Assembly: GCA_023079485.1 (NCBI GenBank)
Contig: CM041092.1
Coordinates: 13,343,127-13,407,126 of the forward strand
Reading direction: 5' to 3'
DNA from: Archilochus colubris
Lineage: Eukaryota > Chordata > Aves > Apodiformes > Trochilidae
DNA length: 64,000 bases
Shown here: positions 1 to 11,916 of the stretch, one piece after another
How the letters are laid out: every line of letters begins with the position of its first letter
Numbering within the stretch: position 1 is the first letter of the stretch
The notes under the pieces: generated by a model
Told to the model about the DNA's origin: nothing
The model's input: the letters and a program-made list of their open reading frames with translations, nothing else
The model's database searches: none
Translations under genes and position numbers: made by a program

Positions 1-2083
1 TTGTTTTTAATAAAGATATTTACTGGATAGAGTTAAGTGATCTAGTAACTGGGAGACCTGTATTTCTCTCCGGTTTAAAAAAGTAATGTGATTACTCTTA
101 GATAAATTCAGCTAGGATGAATGTGGGCAGATACCATCATGATCAGAGAATACCTGCTTATATGTTGAGTTTTTTAAAAACTTGCTGATTTTTATTTATT
201 TTAATAAGTAGCCTAGATAAAAGTTGTGATTTCAGATTCTCTATTTTTTAAACTTATTAGGTCCCCAGGCTGAAGAGATACAAAACAAAACCACTGTTGA
301 TAACCTACAGAGTATAGAATGATGTTTTTATTATACTTCTCTGGTAAAGAGTCTGCCTGAAGTTTAGAGAAAGATAAAAGAGGGAAAGAAGCTGTGAACA
401 CAGGTTTCAGTTAAAGATTCTGACTAATAAAAATGTTAATTTTTAAAGTATTGTAATTTATTTTCCTATTATTAGGAGCTACAATCTTTCCATCTGATTC
501 AGATTTCTCTCACTTTAAAATAGTTACCTGTAATGATTTTGACAGAAAGCAAGGAATTAAAGAGTTAAAATGTAACATAGCTGAATTCAGAACTGCAAAT
601 AGTTGTAGAATGAAATGAATGAATATATTTTTATGACTGTATTGAAATGAAAGATTTTCAGTTTAATCCAATTGTTGCATCTTACAAAAATTTTTACTTT
701 TTTTTTTTTAAAGTAATGATGACTATAAAAGACAAATGGGAAAGAAATTCCATTTTTCAAATGATATTTTCATTGAAAATTTAGCAACAAATGAAATACG
801 AGAAGGTTTTATGTAGACTGTTAGGTTTGAAGTTCTTCTGCCAAATGATCATTGCATGAAGAAATTTCAGGTTTGAGTCATGTAGGATGGTAAGCAGGTT
901 GGTGAGAAGAGTGGGAGAAGAAGGAAAAAAACCCTTTCTTTATAACAATTTAGAGAGCAGGGTGTGTGCCTCACTGGGAAAATAGCATTCTCTGTAGCAA
1001 CAGGCTGTAATTCTAAATACTGGTAATACAACTTCTGTGGCCTTGTTCCAAGTACATTAGTTTAGCCTAAAAGTCACCAGTGCTTCTGGGAATAGGATTT
1101 CATTTCAGTATAATGGGATTATTCTAAGGAAACGTGAGGCACTACATGAGAAATTGCTTAAAATTTTCCACGTAAAATTGCAAGATCTCTAATAACATAC
1201 CCAAGTATTCAGTTTGTCTGGAGAGATTTGTAGTGTCTTTACATTAGTAAAAAGTATTTCTGAGCCTCTGTATGCACATTGCATACATGCATAATACTTA
1301 AAAAGCTCAGGCAAGATCAGCCCCATTGTTCTCACTTGCATATGTTAACTTCCTTACTGCCAGCCTCAGGCTCCAATACAATAGGCTGTATTGATCAAAT
1401 TAAGAAGATAGCTTTGCTTTGCTTTATCATTTCTATTTTTCCACTGAGGAAATGAAGGGAGAGACAGCCAATGATTGTCCTGAGAGAAGTAATGAAGAAA
1501 GCAAGAGGATTTATAAAACACATTGACATACAAAACTGCCCATCAAAACAGGAAACCATACGTCAGCCAACTACTTTAAATGTCCATTTAACTTTCAAAC
1601 AGGGAACAGGTCTATTTGCTTCCTTAAAGTTACAGCTTTGTAACTGTGTTATTCAACTAAATGTTTAGAGTTCTTTTAAAGAGGAGATAAAATTGTATTC
1701 CTAAAATGTGCTTAAAATTAAGGGTGCTTAAATGTTCTTAAAATTAGCTTACCGTAACACAACAAAATCCATGTTCTAGGAAAAGCTAACAGGGGCACTT
1801 ACATAAATATAAATCCTGTATCAAAAATTAAGTGATATATGTGTTCGTTCTTTGATGTATCAGACCCTTCTCTGTCAGAAATATTGTGTCAGACTACTTG
1901 GGTGTCTGTCTACATCCTTTTGGCAATTACAGTACTTATATATGCATATATATTTTAGTCTCATTTATTGTTACAAAGACCTAGGTATATTTTAAAATAA
2001 GTGTAAAAGAGACTTTACAAAATAGATGTTCTGTACAGAGCTCAGATTGACAAATAGAAAAATTACACTTTTGTTCAGATCCC

Positions 2084-2101
2084 TTTTTTTTTTTTTTTTT
2101 T
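2084..2101. repeat. Poly(T) homopolymer, T18
   Basis: An uninterrupted run of 18 T. No target-site duplication or retroposed body was seen beside it, so it is annotated as simple sequence and not as a retroposon tail. Confidence 0.9.
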
Positions 2102-2352
2102 CTCTAATGTGCTAGCAGAACACTGGGACACACTTGTGTTGCAGTTCCTGTGATCATATCTTTGAAATAAAATAAAAAGCTGCTTCTATTAGCAGCAGAT
2201 TTTATACAAGTAAAAGAGAGCAGTATTAATGTGTATAGAGCAATACCACTCATACTCGCGGAAATACGATGATCTGTATGTTAGAAAGTAGGATTTGAGA
2301 AATGTGGCTCTGACAAAACCCTAAAATTCTTGCTATCTCCATGATCCAAGAG

Positions 2353-2368
2353 AAAAAAAAAAAAAAAA
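2353..2368. repeat. Poly(A) homopolymer, A16
   Basis: An uninterrupted run of 16 A in otherwise unique sequence. No SINE-like or mRNA-like body was recognised upstream. Confidence 0.9.
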
Positions 2369-4669
2369 GCCACACAGGCTACCACATTCCAGACATTTTA
2401 AAAAGAGTTGTTCTTTGCTGTTTTTCAGTCAGGTGACTGACAATACAAATAAGAACACCCAGTAAACCCGATTTATTTTTAAAATGAGTTAATTTTAGTC
2501 CTTGTTGAACTGATCGATACATTTTTTTCTCACTGAATTACTTTTTTCCACGGGTACCATTACCATGATATATTAAACCAGGGACTACCTAGGGATCCTG
2601 CTTTCACTCTTCAGGGAAAATAAAGGAACTCAGATTGTCATAGAAAACATAAGGACCACAAATGAACTGAATTAGGCATATTAGAAGACTCCGTATTCAT
2701 GTGCAGTATTTAACTTCTAATTTATTTATTTGTCGCTTCAAAACCAGACTGTTCTGTAGAAAAATGAATTTTCTCACTAAATCAAATTAATACTTGTGGC
2801 ATTGTTTTCCTGCACATTGTATTTTTGACAACAAAGCTCTTGAGGATGAAGGGTTGCAACTTTCATCAAAACAAGAAAATAGCACACAGACATGAGTAAT
2901 GTTCTTGAAAGCTTGAAGAGCGCAGGTGCTAATTATCCTTTACTTAATGCATACAAAAAAGCCTAAAAATCCATTAACAGACAGTGAACTTCATTTTCAC
3001 ATACAATCTTCTCTGAAAGGAAACTATGAGCAAAGAAAGCTGCTAAGAGGTCTCCTGGGATCAAATCTTTGATGGTTTATTGATCTCATTCGATGCTTTT
3101 AGAATCATTAAAAGTCACCTTTCTTTTGTCATTCAGTCCTAGGGAGTAAATTGAACATTATGTTCATGTAGGTCATTGAGTACTTTTTACAGTAGTTTAT
3201 CCAAGCAAATGGAACAGTGTGCTTCTAACTCACTGGCAAGATTAGGGTATCAGAAGAGAAGAATGATTGTTAAAAAGAAACAAAGCAGCGATTTGCTTTG
3301 TAATAGACTGCTCTTGAAGAGCAAAAGATTCAATTACTTAAGGAAGTGAAGTCCCTAAAGGGGCTATAGATTTCATATTTGTGTCTTTGTGAAAGTCCTT
3401 GTCTAAAAGAAATCCATGCAGTAAATATCACCATTTTTTCCTGTGTTAAGGGATCGGAAAGCAAAAGGGAAAATAACCAAGACCTTATTCTTTCATCATC
3501 TCTAGGCAAAGAATGTGTTAAAAACATGTTCAATGATAGGCTTTAAACAAAGAGATGATTTTGAGGGAATGAGAGCAAATAGCATCAGAGAAAGTGTCTG
3601 TGTCCTAGGAAGAATTCCAGCATGTGTATTGTTCCATAAACCTTAAGAGAGCTGCTCAATTAAGACAACTAATAAAAACCCAGCACATCTGGATGCAGGC
3701 TGCAGGGGTTTTTTTGTGTTTTCTCTCTTCCATGAAGCAGGGAAATAAATATTTTATCATTTCTTAATAAGTATCTTGTAACCCAAAAGCAAGAAGCATG
3801 TTTTAAAAGCCCACAGAAATGATTTCTCTGTTCTCTTTTTAGTATCTGGCAGCAAGTCAATGACAACTCTGGTTTCAGGTGTCTATGAGTTCTACTGTTA
3901 CACTGAAGTACAGCACCCACAGTAGGAATCTCTTTTTGTTGCAATCCAAAGCATTTTGCTAAATAGTAATTCAGCAGATTCCCACCAATTGCACCTCTCT
4001 TTGTTTTACCACTCTGATTTAAGGGCCTTAAGGCAGCACAGCAAATGGCTGACCCTTTATCTAAGGGCATATACTGTCATCTGCATTACTCTCTGTGGAT
4101 ATGATTGTCATCTGCTGTCTGTCAAAAGCTGTTTTCTTTGCTTGTCACCTTTCTCAGTGGGAAAGACTCAGGGTTACCAGTGCTGGTAGGTATCACATAC
4201 AGGCTAGCAAGCTGATTCATGGCTCATTGAATCCATCCTCTCTAAACAAGGTCCTTAGTTTCTCCTTCCAGCTTTGAAAAGATAGATTAAAATAATGTTT
4301 TAGCAATTAATTTTGAAAGTTTTGGAGGGCACCAGGTCTGTTAAGACCTGTTTTTCTTCACCTCTACTTAGGTGTGTTTCTTATTTCTGTGCATGCGATT
4401 GAGTGAATTAGGTGTGTGATGGTAGATTTGTCTTATTTTGCTTTAAAATAGTGGAATTTGGAAGCCCATTTTGCATGATAATGTATGTGATAAATGAGGG
4501 GGAAATTTTCTTTTGGTGCATTTATTTTTTTCTATTGATATATAAACAATTTCTACAGATTTAAAAAAATATATAGGTAAAATGTATCATATTCATATTT
4601 AAAATTCTTTACAATTGTTTTATAAGAAGATAACATATGAACATAAGGATATGTATGCAATTCTGTGCA

Positions 4670-4848
4670 GAGATGTTAGAAGTTACCTCTGGAGGTCTGT
4701 AGCCCAGTATCCTGCTTGAACTGGAACAATTTTTAACATCAGCTCAGCAATAACTTTGTGTGGCTCCCCTGAAAACCTCCAGTGGTACACAAGGCCAAGC
4801 TCTCTGTGATGCATCACCCTCCTCATGATGATGTCAGCTGACAGTTCC
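4670..4848 (-). mobile_element. Ancient, highly diverged CR1 LINE 3'-region relic
   Basis: On the plus strand the text resembles the reverse complement of a CR1 3' section. It has a CTGGAGGTC...TAGCCCAG...CCTGCTTGAA start like the usual 'ggaggtcatctagtccaacctcctgctcaaa' phrase. It then has AAAACCTCCAGTGG, CTCTCTGTG and GCATCACCCTCCTCATGATG, matching the CR1 block that encodes the end of ORF2. The order of these blocks is right for one minus-strand copy, but divergence is high and indels are many. No reading frame survives and the octamer tail is not preserved. Boundaries are approximate. It would be an older insertion than the other CR1 copies here. Confidence 0.55.
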
Positions 4849-6844
4849 AGTTAAATAAGTATTCTGTTTCCAACAGAAGCCATTATCAGATGTCTAAGAA
4901 ATAATAAAAGAATGGGTGAAACACATTTCCTTAAAATACTCTTCCATCTGAAGTCCAAGCAAAAGTCTTAGTGAAGTGCTCCGTAAATGCACATTTCAAA
5001 TATTCATTTCCTTTGATAAAGTCCCTGGCGTCCATGCACTGTGGACAGGAGAAGAATATAAAGTAGAATAATTATTTCAATAAGATTTTAATGAAAATAT
5101 ACCATGAGGTATAGACCTACTGCCTCTCTTCAGAAATCAAACAACTGAATAGTGTAGGTAATTTTTTATCTTGAAATTTTTTGGTAGCTAGGGATGGGAG
5201 AGAAATCAAGCAGCCATTCGGCCTTTCTTGCTTTCCTCTAGCTATCTGAAATCATTCTGCTAAAGGGTATTGTTCATTTTCCAGACTCCCTCATTGAATA
5301 TACATTGCTTTGAGCCCTATTTCTTACTGGACCTGTTTCTAACTTCCACTTTGGAAAAGTAAAGAACATTATTCACACTTTCTTGGCCTGTCCAAAGTGG
5401 CTTGACTCTTCCAAATGTGGGAGTTTAGAACTGACTGAAAATCAGTTCACTTACCAGTAAATGAGAGCTCTAGAGAATGCTTTATTACATTGAACTAAAT
5501 GGGCCAAACTCAGTTCTTGAAATTACAATTCATTTATTCATTTGTTCAATTCAAGTGAGCAATGATATCAGTATTTCACTTTACAAAGTCAAGTCATGGG
5601 GTTATGTGAAACTGATATGCCAGTGTTTTTCTTTATGTTCTAATACATTGGACAAGTTTCAAGGACTTTTTAATTCCCAATTTCATTATTGGTAACTTCA
5701 GCAAGAACTAACAGGGAAGCAAAAACTTTCTTCTCTGATGGCAGGACTTATTAATATCTTGTTTGTTTCTTTTTTTTTTTTTTAATACTGGATGTTTTAA
5801 GCAGACAATGTGAGGAGATCTGGGCTTATAAAAAGACAATTGCTCAAACAGCAAAAAATAATGGCATGCTACAGTTAGCCAAAACAGGTCTCTTTTAGTC
5901 AAAAATTCTTTATATATGAAATGAAATTGTAAAGTCTATTCTTGTCCATTTTCATTCTGACACTCACTGCCCTGCAGTTTTATCTACTACTACATACTAC
6001 TACGTTTTACTAGAGGATCTAGTAAATGGCATAGCACTTACTACCACTTAGTACAAGTTTCATCATCTTATGGTACAAAGGCCCTGTCAGTTGCTGGTGC
6101 TACGAGCTTGATGAAAATTCTTTTTTTATTTTTTTTAACTTCTTTTTATACCCCTGGTTCTGCTCTCCCTATTTCCTCCTTTTCCGTGAGGGGAGAAATG
6201 GTGGAGAAATAGTTGGTGTGATAAATGGATCAGCAGGGTACCAGAGCAGCATTAACTCTCCATCAGGAGTGCAGTGCATTTGAGCAAGTAGGCCCTGGCT
6301 GGCTGATGTGTCAGAACTGTTTCCAAGTGATGGAGCAGCTTTCACCTCTGAATTCCATCCTCTGCCAGATTAGAAATCTTTCTCACTTGGAGTTGTTTCA
6401 GTATATAAATAAACAGTAAATAATAGGATAAAAGATTTGTTCTCTGGGGGACATTTCTATGAAGCACAACAAACTCCTTTTATATTGACTGTTAAAAAAA
6501 AGTGCTCTCCATTTTTTATTGTGAAGAGGTCGCTGAGGACTAAGAGTAACAGATGAAAAGATTTCTTCTAGTAATATGTCAATTTCAATCCAGTTTCTTT
6601 GTTTATCAGGTGTAGAATGGATTAAAAGTCTAGAGTACTGCAGGAGTCATTTTTATTGCATCAGTGCTCTGTTTACCTTGTCTAATGACGTGCTGCCAAA
6701 ACCAGATACTGAGTTGCAACTGTAGTATAAAAATTGTATGAATATTACAGATGTGTCTAAAACTCTGCTGGCTGTACTGAAGACCTTCATGTGGACATTG
6801 GTTGTTGTGTTCCCTTAGAAAAACAGTAGCTGAGGAAGGGTTTT

Positions 6845-6861
6845 TATATATATATATATAT
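6845..6861. repeat. (TA)n microsatellite
   Basis: About eight TA units directly after a T run. Short, uninterrupted simple sequence. Confidence 0.85.
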
Positions 6862-7755
6862 CTTGTATACCTGTGCTATCTTAGTGATTTCACTGCTTCT
6901 TACTAAATGCTACATTTTGAGCTATTATTTGTGCTGTATTGAATACTACTTTTCAAAAAGAAGGTTAGATATTAGATATCAGATATTAGATTCCAGTTTG
7001 TTTTACGAATATTGCGGGAGTTTAGCCATAGGGAAACTGTTCAGTATAATGGTCTTGATTGTGTAAAATATTAAAAAAAAAAGGAAAGGAAAAGATTTTT
7101 CTCCTTAACAGAAGAAAAAAGGACTGAAATGAAACTGAAATTCAAATGACACTGTATAATATAGATGAGAGTTCTCAGTGACAGACCAAGATGAATGAAA
7201 AGTCCTCCCTCTAAATAAAAGAATAACCTTGACAGTGCTGACCTACAAAGTGTCTCACACATCCAAAACAGGAGGCTGGAGGCTTATTCTGTGCTCATCA
7301 GGACAAATTCTACCAAAAACGGTCCTACTGCATGTGGTGTCTGAAAAAATTCAGTGATTCAAAACATAGTAATGAGAGTAGGCAGCTGATGATCTAAAGA
7401 ATTTGTGCCTCCTGACCTTGACCTGGATGATGAGGACACACTTTCCAACAAGGGCAATCTTTTGCCTCCTCCCCTGACCTTCTATTTGAGAATTACGTAA
7501 TTCAGTGATATAACTACCACAAGCAGCTGCAGAAAGCAGTTTAAGGATTTGTTAGATATTTTGGCAAATGTACTTTGCCTGGTTTGAGTCTTAACTGTAG
7601 CTTGCCTGTTACAACTTCCTATCTCTTGGCTCACTTCTAGGTAGGGTTCTGCATGTGGAAAGAGAAGTTTTTTGTTAGCACAAAATTATCTTCAAAACTG
7701 GTAGAATTCTTTGAAGTTTTTTTTCTTTCTTATGTTGTTCTTATTTGTTTCTCTC

Positions 7756-7778
7756 TTTTTTTTTTTTTTTTTTTTTTT
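7756..7778. repeat. Poly(T) homopolymer, T23
   Basis: The longest pure T run in the first 10 kb. Apparent phenylalanine-rich or lysine-rich open frames across it are artefacts of the run. Confidence 0.9.
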
Positions 7779-8879
7779 CCCATTGAGAAATGCATGTGTA
7801 ATATGTGGCTCACAGAGGTGGGGGCCAGTCCTGTGTGTGTCCAAATTAAAGCTGTCACAGGGCAAAGTGTCTTATGCCTACTGTGGATGTAGCTCTGATT
7901 GTGTCCATTTTCTTGGTAGAAATGCAAAACGATATTTTGCAGTTGTAGCACAGGCAAATTAGATTAAAATAATGCATTGAAGGTTTGTTGTTTTGTTTTT
8001 TTTTTTTTTTTCAGAGGACTGTAAATGGTCAGGGTACAGCAAATCTCTTGTATCACAAATGAGCCAACTTGTGGTATGAGCTATTACTTTAGAAAGAGAT
8101 CTATCCGAAATGTATGCAAGGTAGAAGAGAAAGCACATGTAAATTTTAAAGAAGCCTATTTTCCTTAAGGAAAAATCTTGCCATAATGATCCAAGATGTT
8201 AGGGCCCTTATCAAGAATAAATATTCAGTGTTAGATGACATTACGTCTTTGTTTTAACGCTGAAAAATATTCTGTAATGACATCAAAGAGTACGTGCTAC
8301 AGTTTGGTATCACAAATAAGCTTTCATTCATAAGTACAGTTTTAGGATTAATATTCACTCATATGTAAAGGGGTTTATTTTAAGCAAACAATGTATCCAG
8401 TAGAACACAATAAAAGCTTAAGACTTACTGTACAGCTGAAGTCTAATTCATTAGCAGAAAGTCACAGACATATTTTTAGTGAATATGAAAGAAAGAAAAT
8501 TAGAAAAGGCTAGAGGATAAATCAAAATCTTTTAATCAGATTGTTTGGCTGTGTTCTGGTTTATTTTGCATGAGGCATATGTTTATCCTCTTGCAAGAGA
8601 GTCTGTCCATTTCCAATTTCTTCAGTTTAGGATGTGCCAGGTTTATTTCTGGAGCAAAATTCCTTGTCTAGTGAGGTTTGCCTTGTGAGAGTAAAGGGAA
8701 AAAGCATATAACAATAACTACAACACTGTATGTATAATTGAGATGACGTTAAAAAACATTAAGAATGACACAAAAACCAAAGCACTGGATACTGGTAAAA
8801 GTTACTTGGAAAAACTGGATATGAAACATCTTACCAGAATGCTGTTCTGGATGTAGAAAAAAACCAAAAACCCAAAGAC

Positions 8880-9240
8880 GGTTGTAGGGAGGTGGGTGCT
8901 GGCCCCTTCTCTCAAGTGAATAATGATAGGACTAGAAGAAATGGCTTGAAGTTGCACCAGGTGAGGTTTAGACTGGATTTTAGGAAGAACTTCTTTACTG
9001 TGAAAGTAGTTAGGCACTGGAATGGGCTGCCCAGGGAGGTGGTGGAGTCACCATCCCTGGAAGTATTGAAAAAATGTATAGATGAGGCACCTCAGGACAT
9101 ACTTTACTGGTCTTGGTGATACAGATATAATAAATTTAAATAAATAAATATTTTTTTTTTCAGAGGGGGGGATGTTAACAGTTGGGCACAGTGATCTTGC
9201 AAGTCTCTTCCAACCATGCCAGTTCTGTGATTCTGTGATT
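8880..9240 (+). mobile_element. CR1 LINE, 5'-truncated 3' end (ORF2 C-terminus plus 3' tail)
   Basis: CR1 is the dominant bird non-LTR retrotransposon; its ORF2 encodes endonuclease and reverse transcriptase. Here only the last ~75 codons of ORF2 remain (8892-9119). They read [18 protein letters not shown] and then [18 protein letters not shown], the standard CR1 C-terminal signature. The 3' UTR follows and ends with two ATTCTGTG octamers at about 9220-9240, the family's terminal microsatellite, so the 3' end is intact. The UTR is interrupted at about 9120-9170 by A/T-rich simple sequence and a G-run not normally found there. The left edge at ~8880 is the usual 5' truncation. The copy cannot mobilise itself. 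The family assignment is secure; the subfamily is not determined. Confidence 0.93.
9122..9168. repeat. A/T-rich simple-sequence expansion inside the CR1 3' UTR
   Basis: AAAT/TAAA-type units, a T10 run and a G6-7 run replace the start of the CR1 3' UTR just after the ORF2 stop. The flanking CR1 text resumes afterwards ('gttggg...gatcttgcaagtctcttccaacc'), so this is a local insertion or expansion within one element and not its end. Confidence 0.7.
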
Positions 9241-9949
9241 ATTATAACTCAAAAGGGAAAAATACTCAAACAGAGCTTAAAAAAGAAAGAAAACAAACAA
9301 AATTAAAAAAAAAAGCTTTCTGAAAGCTGCTTAGTAGAGACTGCTTCCAGTGTGCTCATTTTTATTAGCAGCTTTCCCAAGTGCTTTCTTGGTATTGGTC
9401 CTATCTGTGCCCACTCTTCAAAGCTCTGGAACATTAGCTGGTAGTTTAGATGGGCATTGACATTACCAGCTTTATCAAGCATGACATCTCCTTGGAGTCT
9501 CTAATATTCCTTACAGATGGTGTTCCTCAACATGAATCACTTTGTCAAACATGACACTTGCTCACAAGGTTGTTGAGGTGGATTAGAGACTCTGTCCTGT
9601 ATGTAGAGTCTGCTACACTCATATAACTCTAAGTCTGAACCAGTTTTCCAAATTCACAAGAATGACTATTTTTGATCTTTCTAATCACATAACTCTGCTT
9701 CATTTGCTTATCTGCCTTTCAGTTTCAGTGATGTTTTAAAAAAATGAAAACCTCACACTTGCAATGAGTCTCTACTTCAAAATACTTCTTCTGGTCGAGT
9801 ACTTAAATATAAATTGTAATTGAGCAGACTTGGTCCACTTTGTAGCTACAGTGACTGTCTTATGGTCTAACAATGCCTTTTCTCTGCCTTAAGGAGGAAA
9901 ATCTGCTACTGGGAGGTTTTCAGAATCCTTGCAACAGAAATAAACAACT
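9241..9949. other. Unique non-coding sequence between two CR1 fragments
   Basis: A purine-rich patch (AAAG/AAAC-rich) at 9250-9315 is followed by ordinary unique sequence. No exon or repeat was recognised. Confidence 0.6.
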
Positions 9950-10325
9950 CAGTCTCCAACCTATACTGGTTCTTGGGGTTGCTCTTTCCCAGATGGAAGA
10001 CTCTACACTTGCCCTTGTTATAATTAATTAAATTTTTCCCTGCCCAACTCTCCAGCCTGAGTCCCTCTGAATGGTATCACAGCCTTCTGGGGTGTCAGCC
10101 AGTCCTCCCAGCTTTGTGTCATCAGCAAATTTGCTGATAGCACACTCTGTCCCATCATCATGGTTGTTGATAAAGATGTTGAACAGGGCTGGACCCAGCA
10201 CTGATCCCTGGGGGACTCCACTACTCACAGATCTCCAGCTGGACTCAGCACCACTGATCACCACTCTTTGGGCTCTACTGTGTAGCCAGTTCTTAATCCA
10301 TCTCACTGTCCATTCATCTGTCCCT
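9950..10325 (-). mobile_element. CR1 LINE internal fragment (reverse-transcriptase core)
   Basis: Read on the minus strand, the segment encodes the catalytic part of CR1 ORF2. Running from 10306 downward it gives [33 protein letters not shown] and [15 protein letters not shown] is the reverse-transcriptase active-site box with its paired aspartates intact. Below 10028 the frame shifts, and then a KCRVFHLG-like stretch is recognisable down to ~9950. Both ends are abrupt: the N-terminal RT fingers and the whole C-terminal/3'-UTR part are missing. It is therefore an internal fragment, not a simple 5'-truncated copy. It is inactive. Plus-strand open frames across it are antisense. Confidence 0.93.
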
Positions 10326-11354
10326 CAATGATTTATAGTTTATAACTACTGGTTATTCCTTCAAAAGTTCTTCCTTTCCTTTAGCCACCTGATAATCCTG
10401 CAGTCAAGACTTATCTTAATGTAAGACTGTGGTGTATTCTTCAGTTCTCAATGCAGTTTCAGAACATTTTACTGCTTGTGTGTGTAGCAGAATGTAATCC
10501 AGTCTTTTCAGCAATATGTTATTAAGAGTAAGAAAGTATATTTTATCCATAATGAAATCAGACAAATCTCAAAACACAAAAAGGGCTTTTTATTCTGACA
10601 CTTGTAGTTGAATTTTCCAAAGGAATTTGAGAGTTCAGAGCCTGTGCTCTGTTAAGATCCTAAATTCTGAATCTCCTTCTGACACTCATTGGATACTAAC
10701 TTTTAATTATTTGTGTTTTTAAAACCAATCTTTTTTTTTTTCTTAATCTCTGTGAGGTTTGTGTGTTACTTTTGAAAAGCTTGGTCTACAGAAATGTAGC
10801 TGTTACTTCTACCTAAATAGCTCAGAGCAGTAGACCTGACTTTGAAAACCTCTGTTAGTAAAGCAATTGCATTACCTTAAGAAGGCAGTCAAATTCATGA
10901 AGTTTATGATAATGGTTATTTGTTAGGATGAAGTAGCAACTGTTGGCCTTTGATATCTTAAATGCTTTTGTATTGAGAAAACTGGAAAAATTAAACAAAA
11001 AATGTTATTTGAAACACAGGCATAGTTTTCTACACAGCTTCAGCTCTGCTGGCCCTGTCAGGGTTTTTGCTCATGACGTTTCCTTTATTTAGCAGCGAGA
11101 ATAAGCATGAGCATGTTCTTGAAGTTGGTAGTTCTGTCCTCTTCTTTGCTTTTCTGAATTCACTCATCCAAAGGTAGGCACTTGCACCCAGCTTGGAGAT
11201 GCTAAGTTCATACTTCACTGCTCAGAACTGCCTCATGAGCATGTGTCTACTCTTGCTGATTATGCCCAGAGATGAAATAAAAAGTCTGCCACTTTATATC
11301 AACTCTGAACTCCCAGTCCCTCTCCGTACTGCCGAGAGACCATGAGTTGGTGTC
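10326..11354. other. Unique non-coding sequence
   Basis: No exon, RNA gene or repeat was recognised apart from a T11 run near 10732-10742. The stretch separates the CR1 fragment from the ERVL LTR. Confidence 0.6.
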
Positions 11355-11916
11355 TGTCATCATTTAACATTGGTGGGCAGATCAGTCTCACACAGCCACT
11401 TGCTCACCCCCCTTGGCCTGAGTAGGATGCAAAGAAGAATAAGAAGGGTAAAAATGAGAAAATTCATGGGTTGAGATGAAGACAGTTAATAGGAAAAAGA
11501 AAAAGCTATGCATAGAAGCAAACTGAAATAAAGAGTTCTTTCATTACTTGGGCTCAGTAGGCCATCACCAGGAAAGCAGGGCTCCATCACACTACTTGTG
11601 AAGACAATAAATGTGACTGTGAGTTTTCTCCTTTCCTCCTTCCCCACAGCTTTTATTGGTGAGGAGGGTGTCCTAGGGTGAGGGACATCCCTGTGGTCAG
11701 GTGGGGTCAGCTGTCTCAGCCCAGCTCCATCTGCACTCCCAGCCTCCTTACTGGCAGAACAGTACAAGAAGCAGAAAAGGCCTTGAATGTGGAAAAACTA
11801 CTTAGCAGTAACTAAAACGTGTGCTTTATCAACAATATTTTAATCACAAATTCAAAACATAGCATCCTTTAAGCTACTAAGAAGAAAATTAAGTCTATAC
11901 CATCCAAAACAGATAC
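11355..11916 (-). mobile_element. Degraded solo LTR of an avian ERVL-type endogenous retrovirus
   Basis: The plus strand starts TGTCATCATTTAAC. It continues through CACACAGCCACTTGCTCACC, a 'gggttgagatgaagacagttaatagg' block, 'ccaggaaagcagggctccatca', 'agcttttattgg', 'gtcagctgt', 'gaagcagaaaaggccttga' and 'agcagtaactaaaac', and ends near 11916. This order is the reverse complement of a well-known bird ERVL LTR, so the LTR reads on the minus strand from ~11916 to 11355. A TATA-like AATAAAA lies at 11657-11651 and the degenerate polyadenylation region at about 11492-11484. No gag-pol follows on either side, so it is a solo LTR left by recombination. The inner end is decayed and no clean 5-bp target duplication is visible. 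The ~93-codon minus-strand frame within it (11486-11767) is a chance frame. Confidence 0.85.

Larger units (their letters stand above)
1..4669. other. Unique A/T-rich non-coding sequence
   Basis: No exon, RNA gene or interspersed repeat is recognisable on either strand. Open frames are short (the longest is about 130 codons, minus strand 3669-4070), start at arbitrary ATGs and show no family motif. The only structured elements are a T18 run at 2084-2101 and an A16 run at 2353-2368. The stretch fits intergenic or intronic bird DNA. Short regulatory elements cannot be excluded by eye. Confidence 0.7.
4849..8879. other. Unique A/T-rich non-coding sequence with simple repeats
   Basis: No gene or interspersed repeat recognised. 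Simple sequence includes a short CTA-rich patch near 5984-6005, a T14 run at 5770-5783, a TA dinucleotide run at 6845-6861, a T23 run at 7756-7778 and a T16 run at 7996-8011. Short overlapping frames near 7650-7960 on both strands are produced by the T-run and do not look coding. Confidence 0.65.

Noticed and set aside
3669..4070. 133-codon minus-strand open frame
   Set aside because: No recognisable motif; it overlaps an unrelated plus-strand frame of similar quality. Expected by chance in 64 kb.
10071..10331. 86-codon plus-strand frame
   Set aside because: Antisense of the CR1 reverse-transcriptase fragment that reads on the minus strand.
11486..11767. 93-codon minus-strand frame
   Set aside because: Lies wholly inside the ERVL LTR, which is not coding.
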